From the NCBI GenBank assembly GCA_039105265.1, contig JAPFFF010000149.1:1-37922 (forward strand): a stretch of DNA of 37,922 nt. Reading direction: 5' to 3'. The notes beneath the pieces are model-generated. The model worked only from the letters and a program-made list of their open reading frames with translations, had not been told where the DNA came from and made no database searches. Of the stretch, positions 11,267 through 24,400 are shown in pieces. A program made the position numbers and the translations under genes. The number at the start of each line of letters is the position of its first letter. The first letter of the stretch is position 1. This DNA is from Tritrichomonas musculus. Taxonomy: Eukaryota; Parabasalia; Tritrichomonadida; Tritrichomonadidae.

Positions 11267-14200
11267 CTTAATCTCAATTATTCTTATTCTAACATTTCTC
11301 ACAAATGAACAGAGTTAAATAAAACACAAATCTCAAACACTTTTGTAAGATAATTAAAAACGATTTCGAAATTAAGTAAAATCAGTAAAAATTAAAGCTT
11401 AATCTCAGTTATTCTTATTCAAACGTTTCTCACAAGTGAACAGAGTTAAATAAAACACAAATCTCAAACACTTTTGTAAGATAATTAAAAACGATTTCGA
11501 AATTAAGTAAAATCAGTAAAAATTAAAGCTTAATCTCAGTTATTCTTATTCAAACGTTTCTCACAAGTGAACAGAGTTAAATAAAACACAAATCTCAAAC
11601 ACTTTTGTAAGATAATTAAAAACGATTTCGAAATTAAGTAAAATCAGTAAAAATTAAAGCTTAATCTCAGTTATTCTTATTCAAACGTTTCTCACAAATG
11701 AACAGAGTTAAATAAAACACAAATCTCAAACACTTTTGTAAGATAATTAAAAACGATTTCGAAATTAAGTAAAATCAGTAAAAATTAAAGCTTAATCTCA
11801 ATTATTCTTAATCTAACATTTCTCACAAATGAACAGAGTTAAATAAAACACAAATCTCAAACACTTTTGTAAGATAATTATAAACGATTTCGAAATTAAG
11901 TAAAATCAGTAAAAATTAAAGCTTAATCTCAGTTATTCTTAATCTAACATTTCTCACAAGTGAACAGAGTTAAATAAAACACAAATCTCAAACACTTTTG
12001 TAAGATAATTATAAACGATTTCGAAATTAAGTAAAATCAGTAAAAATTAAAGCTTAATCTCAATTATTCTTATTCAAACGTTTCTCACAAGTGAACAGAG
12101 TTAAATAAAACACAAATCTCAAACACTTTTGTAAGATAATTATAAACGATTTCGAAATTAAGTAAAATCAGTAAAAATTAAAGCTTAATCTCAATTATTC
12201 TTATTCAAACGTTTCTCACAAATGAACAGAGTTAAATAAAACACAAATCTCAAACACTTTTGTAAGATAATTAAAAACGATTTCGAAATTAAGTAAAATC
12301 AGTAAAAATTAAAGCTTAATCTCAGTTATTCTTATTCAAACGTTTCTCACAAGTGAACAGAGTTAAATAAAACACAAATCTCAAACACTTTTGTAAGATA
12401 ATTAAAAACGATTTCGAAATTAAGTAAAATCAGTAAAAATTAAAGCTTAATCTCAGTTATTCTTATTCAAACGTTTCTCACAAGTGAACAGAGTTAAATA
12501 AAACACAAATCTCAAACACTTTTGTAAGATAATTAAAAACGATTTCGAAATTAAGTAAAATCAGTAAAAATTAAAGCTTAATCTCAGTTATTCTTAATCT
12601 AACATTTCTCACAAGTGAACAGAGTTAAATAAAACACAAATCTCAAACACTTTTGTAAGATAATTATAAACGATTTCGAAATTAAGTAAAATCAGTAAAA
12701 ATTAAAGCTTAATCTCAATTATTCTTATTCAAACGTTTCTCACAAGTGAACAGAGTTAAATAAAACACAAATCTCAAACACTTTTGTAAGATAATTATAA
12801 ACGATTTCGAAATTAAGTAAAATCAGTAAAAATTAAAGCTTAATCTCAATTATTCTTATTCTAACATTTCTCACAAATGAACAGAGTTAAATAAAACACA
12901 AATCTCAAACACTTTTGTAAGATAATTAAAAACGATTTCGAAATTAAGTAAAATCAGTAAAAATTAAAGCTTAATCTCAGTTATTCTTATTCAAACGTTT
13001 CTCACAAATGAACAGAGTTAAATAAAACACAAATCTCAAACACTTTTATAAGATAATTAAAAACGATTTCGAAATTAAGTAAAATCAGTAAAAATTAAAG
13101 CTTAATCTCAGTTATTCTTATTCAAACGTTTCTCACAAATGAACAGAGTTAAATAAAACACAAATCTCAAACACTTTTGTAAGATAATTAAAAACGATTT
13201 CGAAATTAAGTAAAATCAGTAAAAATTAAAGCTTAATCTCAGTTATTCTTATTCAAACGTTTCTCACAAATGAACAGAGTTAAATAAAACACAAATCTCA
13301 AACACTTTTGTAAGATAATTATAAACGATTTCGAAATTAAGTAAAATCAGTAAAAATTAAAGCTTAATCTCAGTTATTCTTAATCTAACATTTCTCACAA
13401 ATGAACAGAGTTAAATAAAACACAAATCTCAAACACTTTTGTAAGATAATTAAAAACGATTTCGAAATTAAGTAAAATCAGTAAAAATTAAAGCTTAATC
13501 TCAGTTATTCTTAATCTAACATTTCTCACAAATGAACAGAGTTAAATAAAACACAAATCTCAAACACTTTTGTAAGATAATTAAAAACGATTTCGAAATT
13601 AAGTAAAATCAGTAAAAATTAAAGCTTAATCTCAGTTATTCTTATTCAAACGTTTCTCACAAATGAACAGAGTTAAATAAAACACAAATCTCAAACACTT
13701 TTGTAAGATAATTAAAAACGATTTCGAAATTAAGTAAAATCAGTAAAAATTAAAGCTTAATCTCAATTATTCTTAATCTAACATTTCTCACAAATGAACA
13801 GAGTTAAATAAAACACAAATCTCAAACACTTTTGTAAGATAATTAAAAACGATTTCGAAATTAAGTAAAATCAGTAAAAATTAAAGCGCAATATCAATTA
13901 TTCTTATTCAAACGTTTCTCACAAATGAACAGAGTTAAATAAAACACAAATCTCAAACACTTTTGTAAGATAATTAAAAACGATTTCGAAATTAAGTAAA
14001 ATCAGTAAAAATTAAAGCTTAATCTCAATTATTCTTAATCTAACATTTCTCACAAATGAACAGAGTTAAATAAAACACAAATCTCAAACACTTTTGTAAG
14101 ATAATTAAAAACGATTTCGAAATTAAGTAAAATCAGTAAAAATTAAAGCTTAATCTCAATTATTCTTAATCTAACGTTTCTCACAAGTGAACAGAGTTAA

Positions 14201-15851
14201 ATAAAACACAAATCTCAAACACTTTTGTAAGATAATTAAAAACGATTTCGAAATTAAGTAAAATCAGTAAAAATTAAAGCTTAATCTCAATTATTCTTAA
14301 TCTAACATTTCTCACAAATGAACAGAGTTAAATAAAACACAAATCTCAAACACTTTTGTAAGATAATTATAAACGATTTCGAAATTAAGTAAAATCAGTA
14401 AAAATTAAAGCTTAATCTCAATTATTCCTATTCAAACGTTTCTCACAAATGAACAGAGTTAAATAAAACACAAATCTCAAACACTTTTGTAAGATAATTA
14501 AAAACGATTTCGAAATTAAGTAAAATCAGTAAAAATTAAAGCTTAATCTCAGTTATTCTTATTCAAACGTTTCTCACAAGTGAACAGAGTTAAATAAAAC
14601 ACAAATCTCAAACACTTTTGTAAGATAATTAAAAACGATTTCGAAATTAAGTAAAATCAGTAAAAATTAAAGCTTAATCTCAGTTATTCTTATTCAAACG
14701 TTTCTCACAAATGAACAGAGTTAAATAAAACACAAATCTCAAACACTTTTGTAAGATAATTAAAAACGATTTCGAAATTAAGTAAAATCAATAAAAATTA
14801 AAGCGCAATATCAATTATTCTTATTCAAACGTTTCTCACAAGTGAACAGAGTTAAATAAAACACAAATCTCAAACACTTTTGTAAGATAATTATAAACGA
14901 TTTCGAAATTAAGTAAAATCAGTAAAAATTAAAGCTTAATCTCAGTTATTCTTAATCTAACATTTCTCACAAATGAACAGAGTTAAATAAAACACAAATC
15001 TCAAACACTTTTGTAAGATAATTAAAAACGATTTCGAAATTAAGTAAAATCAGTAAAAATTAAAGCTTAATCTCAGTTATTCTTATTCAAACGTTTCTCA
15101 CAAATGAACAGAGTTAAATAAAACACAAATCTCAAACACTTTTGTAAGATAATTAAAAACGATTTCGAAATTAAGTAAAATCAGTAAAAATTAAAGCTTA
15201 ATCTCAGTTATTCTTAATCTAACATTTCTCACAAATGAACAGAGTTAAATAAAACACAAATCTCAAACACTTTTGTAAGATAATTAAAAACGATTTCGAA
15301 ATTAAGTAAAATCAGTAAAAATTAAAGCTTAATCTCAATTATTCTTATTCTAACATTTCTCACAAATGAACAGAGTTAAATAAAACATAAATCTCAAACA
15401 CTTTTGTAAGATAATTATAAACGATTTCGAAATTAAGTAAAATCAGTAAAAATTAAAGCTTAATCTCAGTTATTCTTATTCAAACGTTTCTCACAAATGA
15501 ACAGAGTTAAATAAAACACAAATCTCAAACACTTTTGTAAGATAATTAAAAACGATTTCGAAATTAAGTAAAATCAGTAAAAATTAAAGCTTAATCTCAG
15601 TTATTCTTATTCAAACGTTTCTCACAAATGAACAGAGTTAAATAAAACACAAATCTCAAACACTTTTGTAAGATAATTAAAAACGATTTCGAAATTAAGT
15701 AAAATCAGTAAAAATTAAAGCTTAATCTCAATTATTCTTAATCTAACATTTCTCACAAATGAACAGAGTTAAATAAAACACAAATCTCAAACACTTTTGT
15801 AAGATAATTAAAAACGATTTCGAAATTAAGTAAAATCAGTAAAAATTAAAG

Positions 15852-16113
15852 CGCAATATCAATTATTCTTATTCAAACGTTTCTCACAAATGAACAGAGT
15901 TAAATAAAACACAAATCTCAAACACTTTTGTAAGATAATTAAAAACGATTTCGAAATTAAGTAAAATCAATAAAGATTAAATCGCAATATCAATTATTCT
16001 TATTCAAACGTTTCTCACAAGTGAACAGAGTTAAATAAAACACAAATCTCAAACACTTTTGTAAGATAATTAAAAACGATTTCGAAATTAAGTAAAATCA
16101 GTAAAAATTAAAG
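15852..16113 (+). repeat. Doubled G-type pair with altered junction (copy B)
   Basis: Second copy of the altered pair at 6158-6419, with the same G124, T131 and A119 changes. It supports the 74-monomer offset between copies A and B. Confidence 0.8.
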
Positions 16114-19100
16114 CTTAATCTCAGTTATTCTTAATCTAACATTTCTCACAAATGAACAGAGTTAAATAAAACACAAATCTCAAACACTTTTGTAAGATAA
16201 TTATAAACGATTTCGAAATTAAGTAAAATCAGTAAAAATTAAAGCTTAATCTCAGTTATTCTTAATCTAACATTTCTCACAAATGAACAGAGTTAAATAA
16301 AACACAAATCTCAAACACTTTTGTAAGATAATTATAAACGATTTCGAAATTAAGTAAAATCAGTAAAAATTAAAGCTTAATCTCAATTATTCCTATTCAA
16401 ACGTTTCTCACAAATGAACAGAGTTAAATAAAACACAAATCTCAAACACTTTTGTAAGATAATTAAAAACGATTTCGAAATTAAGTAAAATCAGTAAAAA
16501 TTAAAGCTTAATCTCAGTTATTCTTATTCAAACGTTTCTCACAAGTGAACAGAGTTAAATAAAACACAAATCTCAAACACTTTTGTAAGATAATTAAAAA
16601 CGATTTCGAAATTAAGTAAAATCAGTAAAAATTAAAGCTTAATCTCAGTTATTCTTAATCTAACATTTCTCACAAATGAACAGAGTTAAATAAAACACAA
16701 ATCTCAAACACTTTTGTAAGATAATTAAAAACGATTTCGAAATTAAGTAAAATCAGTAAAAATTAAAGCTTAATCTCAGTTATTCTTATTCAAACGTTTC
16801 TCACAAGTGAACAGAGTTAAATAAAACACAAATCTCAAACACTTTTGTAAGATAATTAAAAACGATTTCGAAATTAAGTAAAATCAGTAAAAATTAAAGC
16901 TTAATCTCAGTTATTCTTATTCAAACGTTTCTCACAAGTGAACAGAGTTAAATAAAACATAAATCTCAAACACTTTTGTAAGATAATTGAAAACGATTTC
17001 GAAATTAAGTAAAATCAGTAAAAATTAAAGCTTAATCTCAGTTATTCTTATTCAAACGTTTCTCACAAATGAACAGAGTTAAATAAAACACAAATCTCAA
17101 ACACTTTTGTAAGATAATTAAAAACGATTTCGAAATTAAGTAAAATCAGTAAAAATTAAAGCTTAATCTCAGTTATTCTTATTCAAACGTTTCTCACAAA
17201 TGAACAGAGTTAAATAAAACACAAATCTCAAACACTTTTGTAAGATAATTAAAAACGATTTCGAAATTAAGTAAAATCAGTAAAAATTAAAGCTTAATCT
17301 CAGTTATTCTTATTCAAACGTTTCTCACAAATGAACAGAGTTAAATAAAACACAAATCTCAAACACTTTTGTAAGATAATTAAAAACGATTTCGAAATTA
17401 AGTAAAATCAGTAAAAATTAAAGCTTAATCTCAGTTATTCTTAATCTAACATTTCTCACAAATGAACAGAGTTAAATAAAACACAAATCTCAAACACTTT
17501 TGTAAGATAATTAAAAACGATTTCGAAATTAAGTAAAATCAGTAAAAATTAAAGCTTAATCTCAGTTATTCTTAATCTAACATTTCTCACAAATGAACAG
17601 AGTTAAATAAAACACAAATCTCAAACACTTTTATAAGATAATTATAAACGATTTCGAAATTAAGTAAAATCAATAAAAATTAAAGCTTAATCTCAGTTAT
17701 TCTTAATCTAACATTTCTCACAAATGAACAGAGTTAAATAAAACACAAATCTCAAACACTTTTGTAAGATAATTAAAAACGATTTCGAAATTAAGTAAAA
17801 TCAGTAAAAATTAAAGCTTAATCTCAGTTATTCTTAATCTAACATTTCTCACAAATGAACAGAGTTAAATAAAACACAAATCTCAAACACTTTTGTAAGA
17901 TAATTAAAAACGATTTCGAAATTAAGTAAAATCAGTAAAAATTAAAGCTTAATCTCAGTTATTCTTATTCAAACGTTTCTCACAAATGAACAGAGTTAAA
18001 TAAAACACAAATCTCAAACACTTTTATAAGATAATTAAAAACGATTTCGAAATTAAGTAAAATCAGTAAAAATTAAAGCTTAATCTCAGTTATTCTTATT
18101 CAAACGTTTCTCACAAATGAACAGAGTTAAATAAAACACAAATCTCAAACACTTTTGTAAGATAATTAAAAACGATTTCGAAATTAAGTAAAATCAGTAA
18201 AAATTAAAGCTTAATCTCAGTTATTCTTATTCAAACGTTTCTCACAAATGAACAGAGTTAAATAAAACACAAATCTCAAACACTTTTGTAAGATAATTAA
18301 AAACGATTTCGAAATTAAGTAAAATCAGTAAAAATTAAAGCTTAATCTCAATTATTCTTATTCAAACGTTTCTCACAAATGAACAGAGTTAAATAAAACA
18401 CAAATCTCAAACACTTTTGTAAGATAATTAAAAACGATTTCGAAATTAAGTAAAATCAGTAAAAATTAAAGCGCAATATCAATTATTCTTATTCAAACGT
18501 TTCTCACAAATGAACAGAGTTAAATAAAACACAAATCTCAAACACTTTTGTAAGATAATTAAAAACGATTTCGAAATTAAGTAAAATCAGTAAAAATTAA
18601 AGCTTAATCTCAATTATTCTTAATCTAACATTTCTCACAAATGAACAGAGTTAAATAAAACACAAATCTCAAACACTTTTGTAAGATAATTAAAAACGAT
18701 TTCGAAATTAAGTAAAATCAGTAAAAATTAAAGCTTAATCTCAATTATTCTTAATCTAACATTTCTCACAAATGAACAGAGTTAAATAAAACACAAATCT
18801 CAAACACTTTTGTAAGATAATTATAAACGATTTCGAAATTAAGTAAAATCAGTAAAAATTAAAGCTTAATCTCAATTATTCCTATTCAAACGTTTCTCAC
18901 AAATGAACAGAGTTAAATAAAACACAAATCTCAAACACTTTTGTAAGATAATTAAAAACGATTTCGAAATTAAGTAAAATCAGTAAAAATTAAAGCTTAA
19001 TCTCAGTTATTCTTATTCAAACGTTTCTCACAAGTGAACAGAGTTAAATAAAACACAAATCTCAAACACTTTTGTAAGATAATTAAAAACGATTTCGAAA

Positions 19101-21091
19101 TTAAGTAAAATCAGTAAAAATTAAAGCTTAATCTCAGTTATTCTTATTCAAACGTTTCTCACAAATGAACAGAGTTAAATAAAACACAAATCTCAAACAC
19201 TTTTGTAAGATAATTAAAAACGATTTCGAAATTAAGTAAAATCAATAAAAATTAAAGCGCAATATCAATTATTCTTATTCAAACGTTTCTCACAAGTGAA
19301 CAGAGTTAAATAAAACACAAATCTCAAACACTTTTGTAAGATAATTATAAACGATTTCGAAATTAAGTAAAATCAGTAAAAATTAAAGCTTAATCTCAGT
19401 TATTCTTAATCTAACATTTCTCACAAATGAACAGAGTTAAATAAAACACAAATCTCAAACACTTTTGTAAGATAATTAAAAACGATTTCGAAATTAAGTA
19501 AAATCAGTAAAAATTAAAGCTTAATCTCAGTTATTCTTAATCTAACATTTCTCACAAATGAACAGAGTTAAATAAAACACAAATCTCAAACACTTTTATA
19601 AGATAATTAAAAACGATTTCGAAATTAAGTAAAATCAGTAAAAATTAAAGCTTAATCTCAGTTATTCTTATTCAAACGTTTCTCACAAGTGAACAGAGTT
19701 AAATAAAACATAAATCTCAAACACTTTTGTAAGATAATTAAAAACGATTTCGAAATTAAGTAAAATCAGTAAAAATTAAAGCTTAATCTCAGTTATTCTT
19801 ATTCAAACGTTTCTCACAAATGAACAGAGTTAAATAAAACACAAATCTCAAACACTTTTGTAAGATAATTAAAAACGATTTCGAAATTAAGTAAAATCAG
19901 TAAAAATTAAAGCTTAATCTCAGTTATTCTTATTCAAACGTTTCTCACAAATGAACAGAGTTAAATAAAACACAAATCTCAAACACTTTTATAAGATAAT
20001 TAAAAACGATTTCGAAATTAAGTAAAATCAGTAAAAATTAAAGCTTAATCTCAATTATTCTTAATCTAACATTTCTCACAAATGAACAGAGTTAAATAAA
20101 ACACAAATCTCAAACACTTTTGTAAGATAATTAAAAACGATTTCGAAATTAAGTAAAATCAGTAAAAATTAAAGCGCAATATCAATTATTCTTATTCAAA
20201 CGTTTCTCACAAATGAACAGAGTTAAATAAAACACAAATCTCAAACACTTTTGTAAGATAATTAAAAACGATTTCGAAATTAAGTAAAATCAGTAAAAAT
20301 TAAAGCTTAATCTCAGTTATTCTTAATCTAACATTTCTCACAAATGAACAGAGTTAAATAAAACACAAATCTCAAACACTTTTGTAAGATAATTATAAAC
20401 GATTTCGAAATTAAGTAAAATCAGTAAAAATTAAAGCTTAATCTCAATTATTCCTATTCAAACGTTTCTCACAAGTGAACAGAGTTAAATAAAACACAAA
20501 TCTCAAACACTTTTGTAAGATAATTAAAAACGATTTCGAAATTAAGTAAAATCAGTAAAAATTAAAGCTTAATCTCAGTTATTCTTATTCAAACGTTTCT
20601 CACAAGTGAACAGAGTTAAATAAAACACAAATCTCAAACACTTTTGTAAGATAATTAAAAACGATTTCGAAATTAAGTAAAATCAGTAAAAATTAAAGCT
20701 TAATCTCAGTTATTCTTAATCTAACATTTCTCACAAGTGAACAGAGTTAAATAAAACACAAATCTCAAACACTTTTGTAAGATAATTATAAACGATTTCG
20801 AAATTAAGTAAAATCAGTAAAAATTAAAGCTTAATCTCAATTATTCTTATTCAAACGTTTCTCACAAGTAAACAGAGTTAAATAAAACACAAATCTCAAA
20901 CACTTTTGTAAGATAATTATAAACGATTTCGAAATTAAGTAAAATCAGTAAAAATTAAAGCTTAATCTCAATTATTCTTATTCTAACATTTCTCACAAAT
21001 GAACAGAGTTAAATAAAACACAAATCTCAAACACTTTTGTAAGATAATTAAAAACGATTTCGAAATTAAGTAAAATCAGTAAAAATTAAAG

Positions 21092-21353
21092 CTTAATCTC
21101 AGTTATTCTTATTCAAACGTTTCTCACAAGTGAACAGAGTTAAATAAAACACAAATCTCAAACACTTTTGTAAGATAATTAAAAACGATTTCGAAATTAA
21201 GTAAAATCAGTAAAAATTAAAGCTTAATCTCAGTTATTCTTAATCTAACATTTCTCACAAGTGAACAGAGTTAAATAAAACACAAATCTCAAACACTTTT
21301 GTAAGATAATTATAAACGATTTCGAAATTAAGTAAAATCAGTAAAAATTAAAG
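21092..21353 (+). other. Junction where 8 monomers (1,048 bp) are absent relative to copy A
   Basis: The monomer at 21092 (TGS, G39) equals both monomer 87 and monomer 95 of copy A. The one at 21223 (TGL, G39, T91) equals monomer 96 at 12577. The exact breakpoint cannot be placed inside the identical monomer. It is equally possible that copy A gained eight monomers; the four-monomer spacing found here (TGL-G39-T91 at 20699 and again at 21223) is the form kept in the right half of the window (26856/27380 and 36681/37205). Confidence 0.65.
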
Positions 21354-21484
21354 CTTAATCTCAATTATTCTTATTCAAACGTTTCTCACAAGTGAACAGA
21401 GTTAAATAAAACACAAATCTCAAACACTTTTGTAAGATAATTATAAACGATTTCGAAATTAAGTAAAATCAGTAAAAATTAAAG

Positions 21485-24400
21485 CTTAATCTCAATTATT
21501 CTTATTCTAACATTTCTCACAAATGAACAGAGTTAAATAAAACACAAATCTCAAACACTTTTGTAAGATAATTAAAAACGATTTCGAAATTAAGTAAAAT
21601 CAGTAAAAATTAAAGCTTAATCTCAGTTATTCTTATTCAAACGTTTCTCACAAATGAACAGAGTTAAATAAAACACAAATCTCAAACACTTTTATAAGAT
21701 AATTAAAAACGATTTCGAAATTAAGTAAAATCAGTAAAAATTAAAGCTTAATCTCAGTTATTCTTATTCAAACGTTTCTCACAAATGAACAGAGTTAAAT
21801 AAAACACAAATCTCAAACACTTTTGTAAGATAATTAAAAACGATTTCGAAATTAAGTAAAATCAGTAAAAATTAAAGCTTAATCTCAGTTATTCTTATTC
21901 AAACGTTTCTCACAAATGAACAGAGTTAAATAAAACACAAATCTCAAACACTTTTGTAAGATAATTATAAACGATTTCGAAATTAAGTAAAATCAGTAAA
22001 AATTAAAGCTTAATCTCAGTTATTCTTAATCTAACATTTCTCACAAATGAACAGAGTTAAATAAAACACAAATCTCAAACACTTTTGTAAGATAATTAAA
22101 AACGATTTCGAAATTAAGTAAAATCAGTAAAAATTAAAGCTTAATCTCAGTTATTCTTAATCTAACATTTCTCACAAATGAACAGAGTTAAATAAAACAC
22201 AAATCTCAAACACTTTTGTAAGATAATTAAAAACGATTTCGAAATTAAGTAAAATCAGTAAAAATTAAAGCTTAATCTCAGTTATTCTTATTCAAACGTT
22301 TCTCACAAATGAACAGAGTTAAATAAAACACAAATCTCAAACACTTTTGTAAGATAATTAAAAACGATTTCGAAATTAAGTAAAATCAGTAAAAATTAAA
22401 GCTTAATCTCAATTATTCTTAATCTAACATTTCTCACAAATGAACAGAGTTAAATAAAACACAAATCTCAAACACTTTTGTAAGATAATTAAAAACGATT
22501 TCGAAATTAAGTAAAATCAGTAAAAATTAAAGCGCAATATCAATTATTCTTATTCAAACGTTTCTCACAAATGAACAGAGTTAAATAAAACACAAATCTC
22601 AAACACTTTTGTAAGATAATTAAAAACGATTTCGAAATTAAGTAAAATCAGTAAAAATTAAAGCTTAATCTCAATTATTCTTAATCTAACATTTCTCACA
22701 AATGAACAGAGTTAAATAAAACACAAATCTCAAACACTTTTGTAAGATAATTAAAAACGATTTCGAAATTAAGTAAAATCAGTAAAAATTAAAGCTTAAT
22801 CTCAATTATTCTTAATCTAACATTTCTCACAAATGAACAGAGTTAAATAAAACACAAATCTCAAACACTTTTGTAAGATAATTATAAACGATTTCGAAAT
22901 TAAGTAAAATCAGTAAAAATTAAAGCTTAATCTCAATTATTCCTATTCAAACGTTTCTCACAAATGAACAGAGTTAAATAAAACACAAATCTCAAACACT
23001 TTTGTAAGATAATTAAAAACGATTTCGAAATTAAGTAAAATCAGTAAAAATTAAAGCTTAATCTCAGTTATTCTTATTCAAACGTTTCTCACAAGTGAAC
23101 AGAGTTAAATAAAACACAAATCTCAAACACTTTTGTAAGATAATTAAAAACGATTTCGAAATTAAGTAAAATCAGTAAAAATTAAAGCTTAATCTCAGTT
23201 ATTCTTATTCAAACGTTTCTCACAAATGAACAGAGTTAAATAAAACACAAATCTCAAACACTTTTGTAAGATAATTAAAAACGATTTCGAAATTAAGTAA
23301 AATCAATAAAAATTAAAGCGCAATATCAATTATTCTTATTCAAACGTTTCTCACAAGTGAACAGAGTTAAATAAAACACAAATCTCAAACACTTTTGTAA
23401 GATAATTATAAACGATTTCGAAATTAAGTAAAATCAGTAAAAATTAAAGCTTAATCTCAGTTATTCTTAATCTAACATTTCTCACAAATGAACAGAGTTA
23501 AATAAAACACAAATCTCAAACACTTTTGTAAGATAATTAAAAACGATTTCGAAATTAAGTAAAATCAGTAAAAATTAAAGCTTAATCTCAGTTATTCTTA
23601 ATCTAACATTTCTCACAAATGAACAGAGTTAAATAAAACACAAATCTCAAACACTTTTATAAGATAATTAAAAACGATTTCGAAATTAAGTAAAATCAGT
23701 AAAAATTAAAGCTTAATCTCAGTTATTCTTATTCAAACGTTTCTCACAAATGAACAGAGTTAAATAAAACACAAATCTCAAACACTTTTATAAGATAATT
23801 AAAAACGATTTCGAAATTAAGTAAAATCAGTAAAAATTAAAGCTTAATCTCAGTTATTCTTATTCAAACGTTTCTCACAAATGAACAGAGTTAAATAAAA
23901 CACAAATCTCAAACACTTTTGTAAGATAATTAAAAACGATTTCGAAATTAAGTAAAATCAGTAAAAATTAAAGCTTAATCTCAGTTATTCTTATTCAAAC
24001 GTTTCTCACAAATGAACAGAGTTAAATAAAACACAAATCTCAAACACTTTTGTAAGATAATTAAAAACGATTTCGAAATTAAGTAAAATCAGTAAAAATT
24101 AAAGCTTAATCTCAATTATTCTTATTCTAACATTTCTCACAAATGAACAGAGTTAAATAAAACACAAATCTCAAACACTTTTGTAAGATAATTAAAAACG
24201 ATTTCGAAATTAAGTAAAATCAGTAAAAATTAAAGCGCAATATCAATTATTCTTATTCAAACGTTTCTCACAAGTGAACAGAGTTAAATAAAACACAAAT
24301 CTCAAACACTTTTGTAAGATAATTAAAAACGATTTCGAAATTAAGTAAAATCAGTAAAAATTAAAGCTTAATCTCAGTTATTCTTAATCTAACATTTCTC

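Larger units (their letters stand above)
3145..12838 (+). repeat. Full 74-monomer higher-order repeat unit, copy A (9,694 bp)
   Basis: Monomers 24-97. The order of barcodes from 3145 is repeated from 12839 at an offset of exactly 74 monomers (9,694 bp). Rare markers fix the register: the N-type monomer at 4455, the double G-type pair at 6158 and 6289, G90 at 7206, A79/T91/A119 at 7861, and A41 at 11136. C18 monomers within the unit fall at 4717, 6682, 9171 and 10743, spaced 15, 19 and 12 monomers, with 28 to the next at 14411 (total 74). Internally the unit contains related sub-blocks, such as G-type, L, L-T91, C18, S-G39, A119, G-type at 8778-9694, which resembles 4193-5240. The unit start chosen here is arbitrary within the cycle. 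Confidence 0.85.
12839..21484 (+). repeat. 74-monomer higher-order unit, copy B, 8 monomers short (8,646 bp)
   Basis: Monomers 98-163. The first 64 monomers (12839-21222) match copy A monomers 24-87 (3145-11528) at every diagnostic site I scored, and I noticed no other difference in these 8,384 bp. After 21222 the order continues as copy A monomers 96-97, so monomers corresponding to 11529-12576 are absent. Copy A monomers 87 and 95 have the same barcode, so a crossover between them, in register, explains the 8-monomer difference. Such close identity means either very recent duplication or an assembly that copied one segment. Confidence 0.85.
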
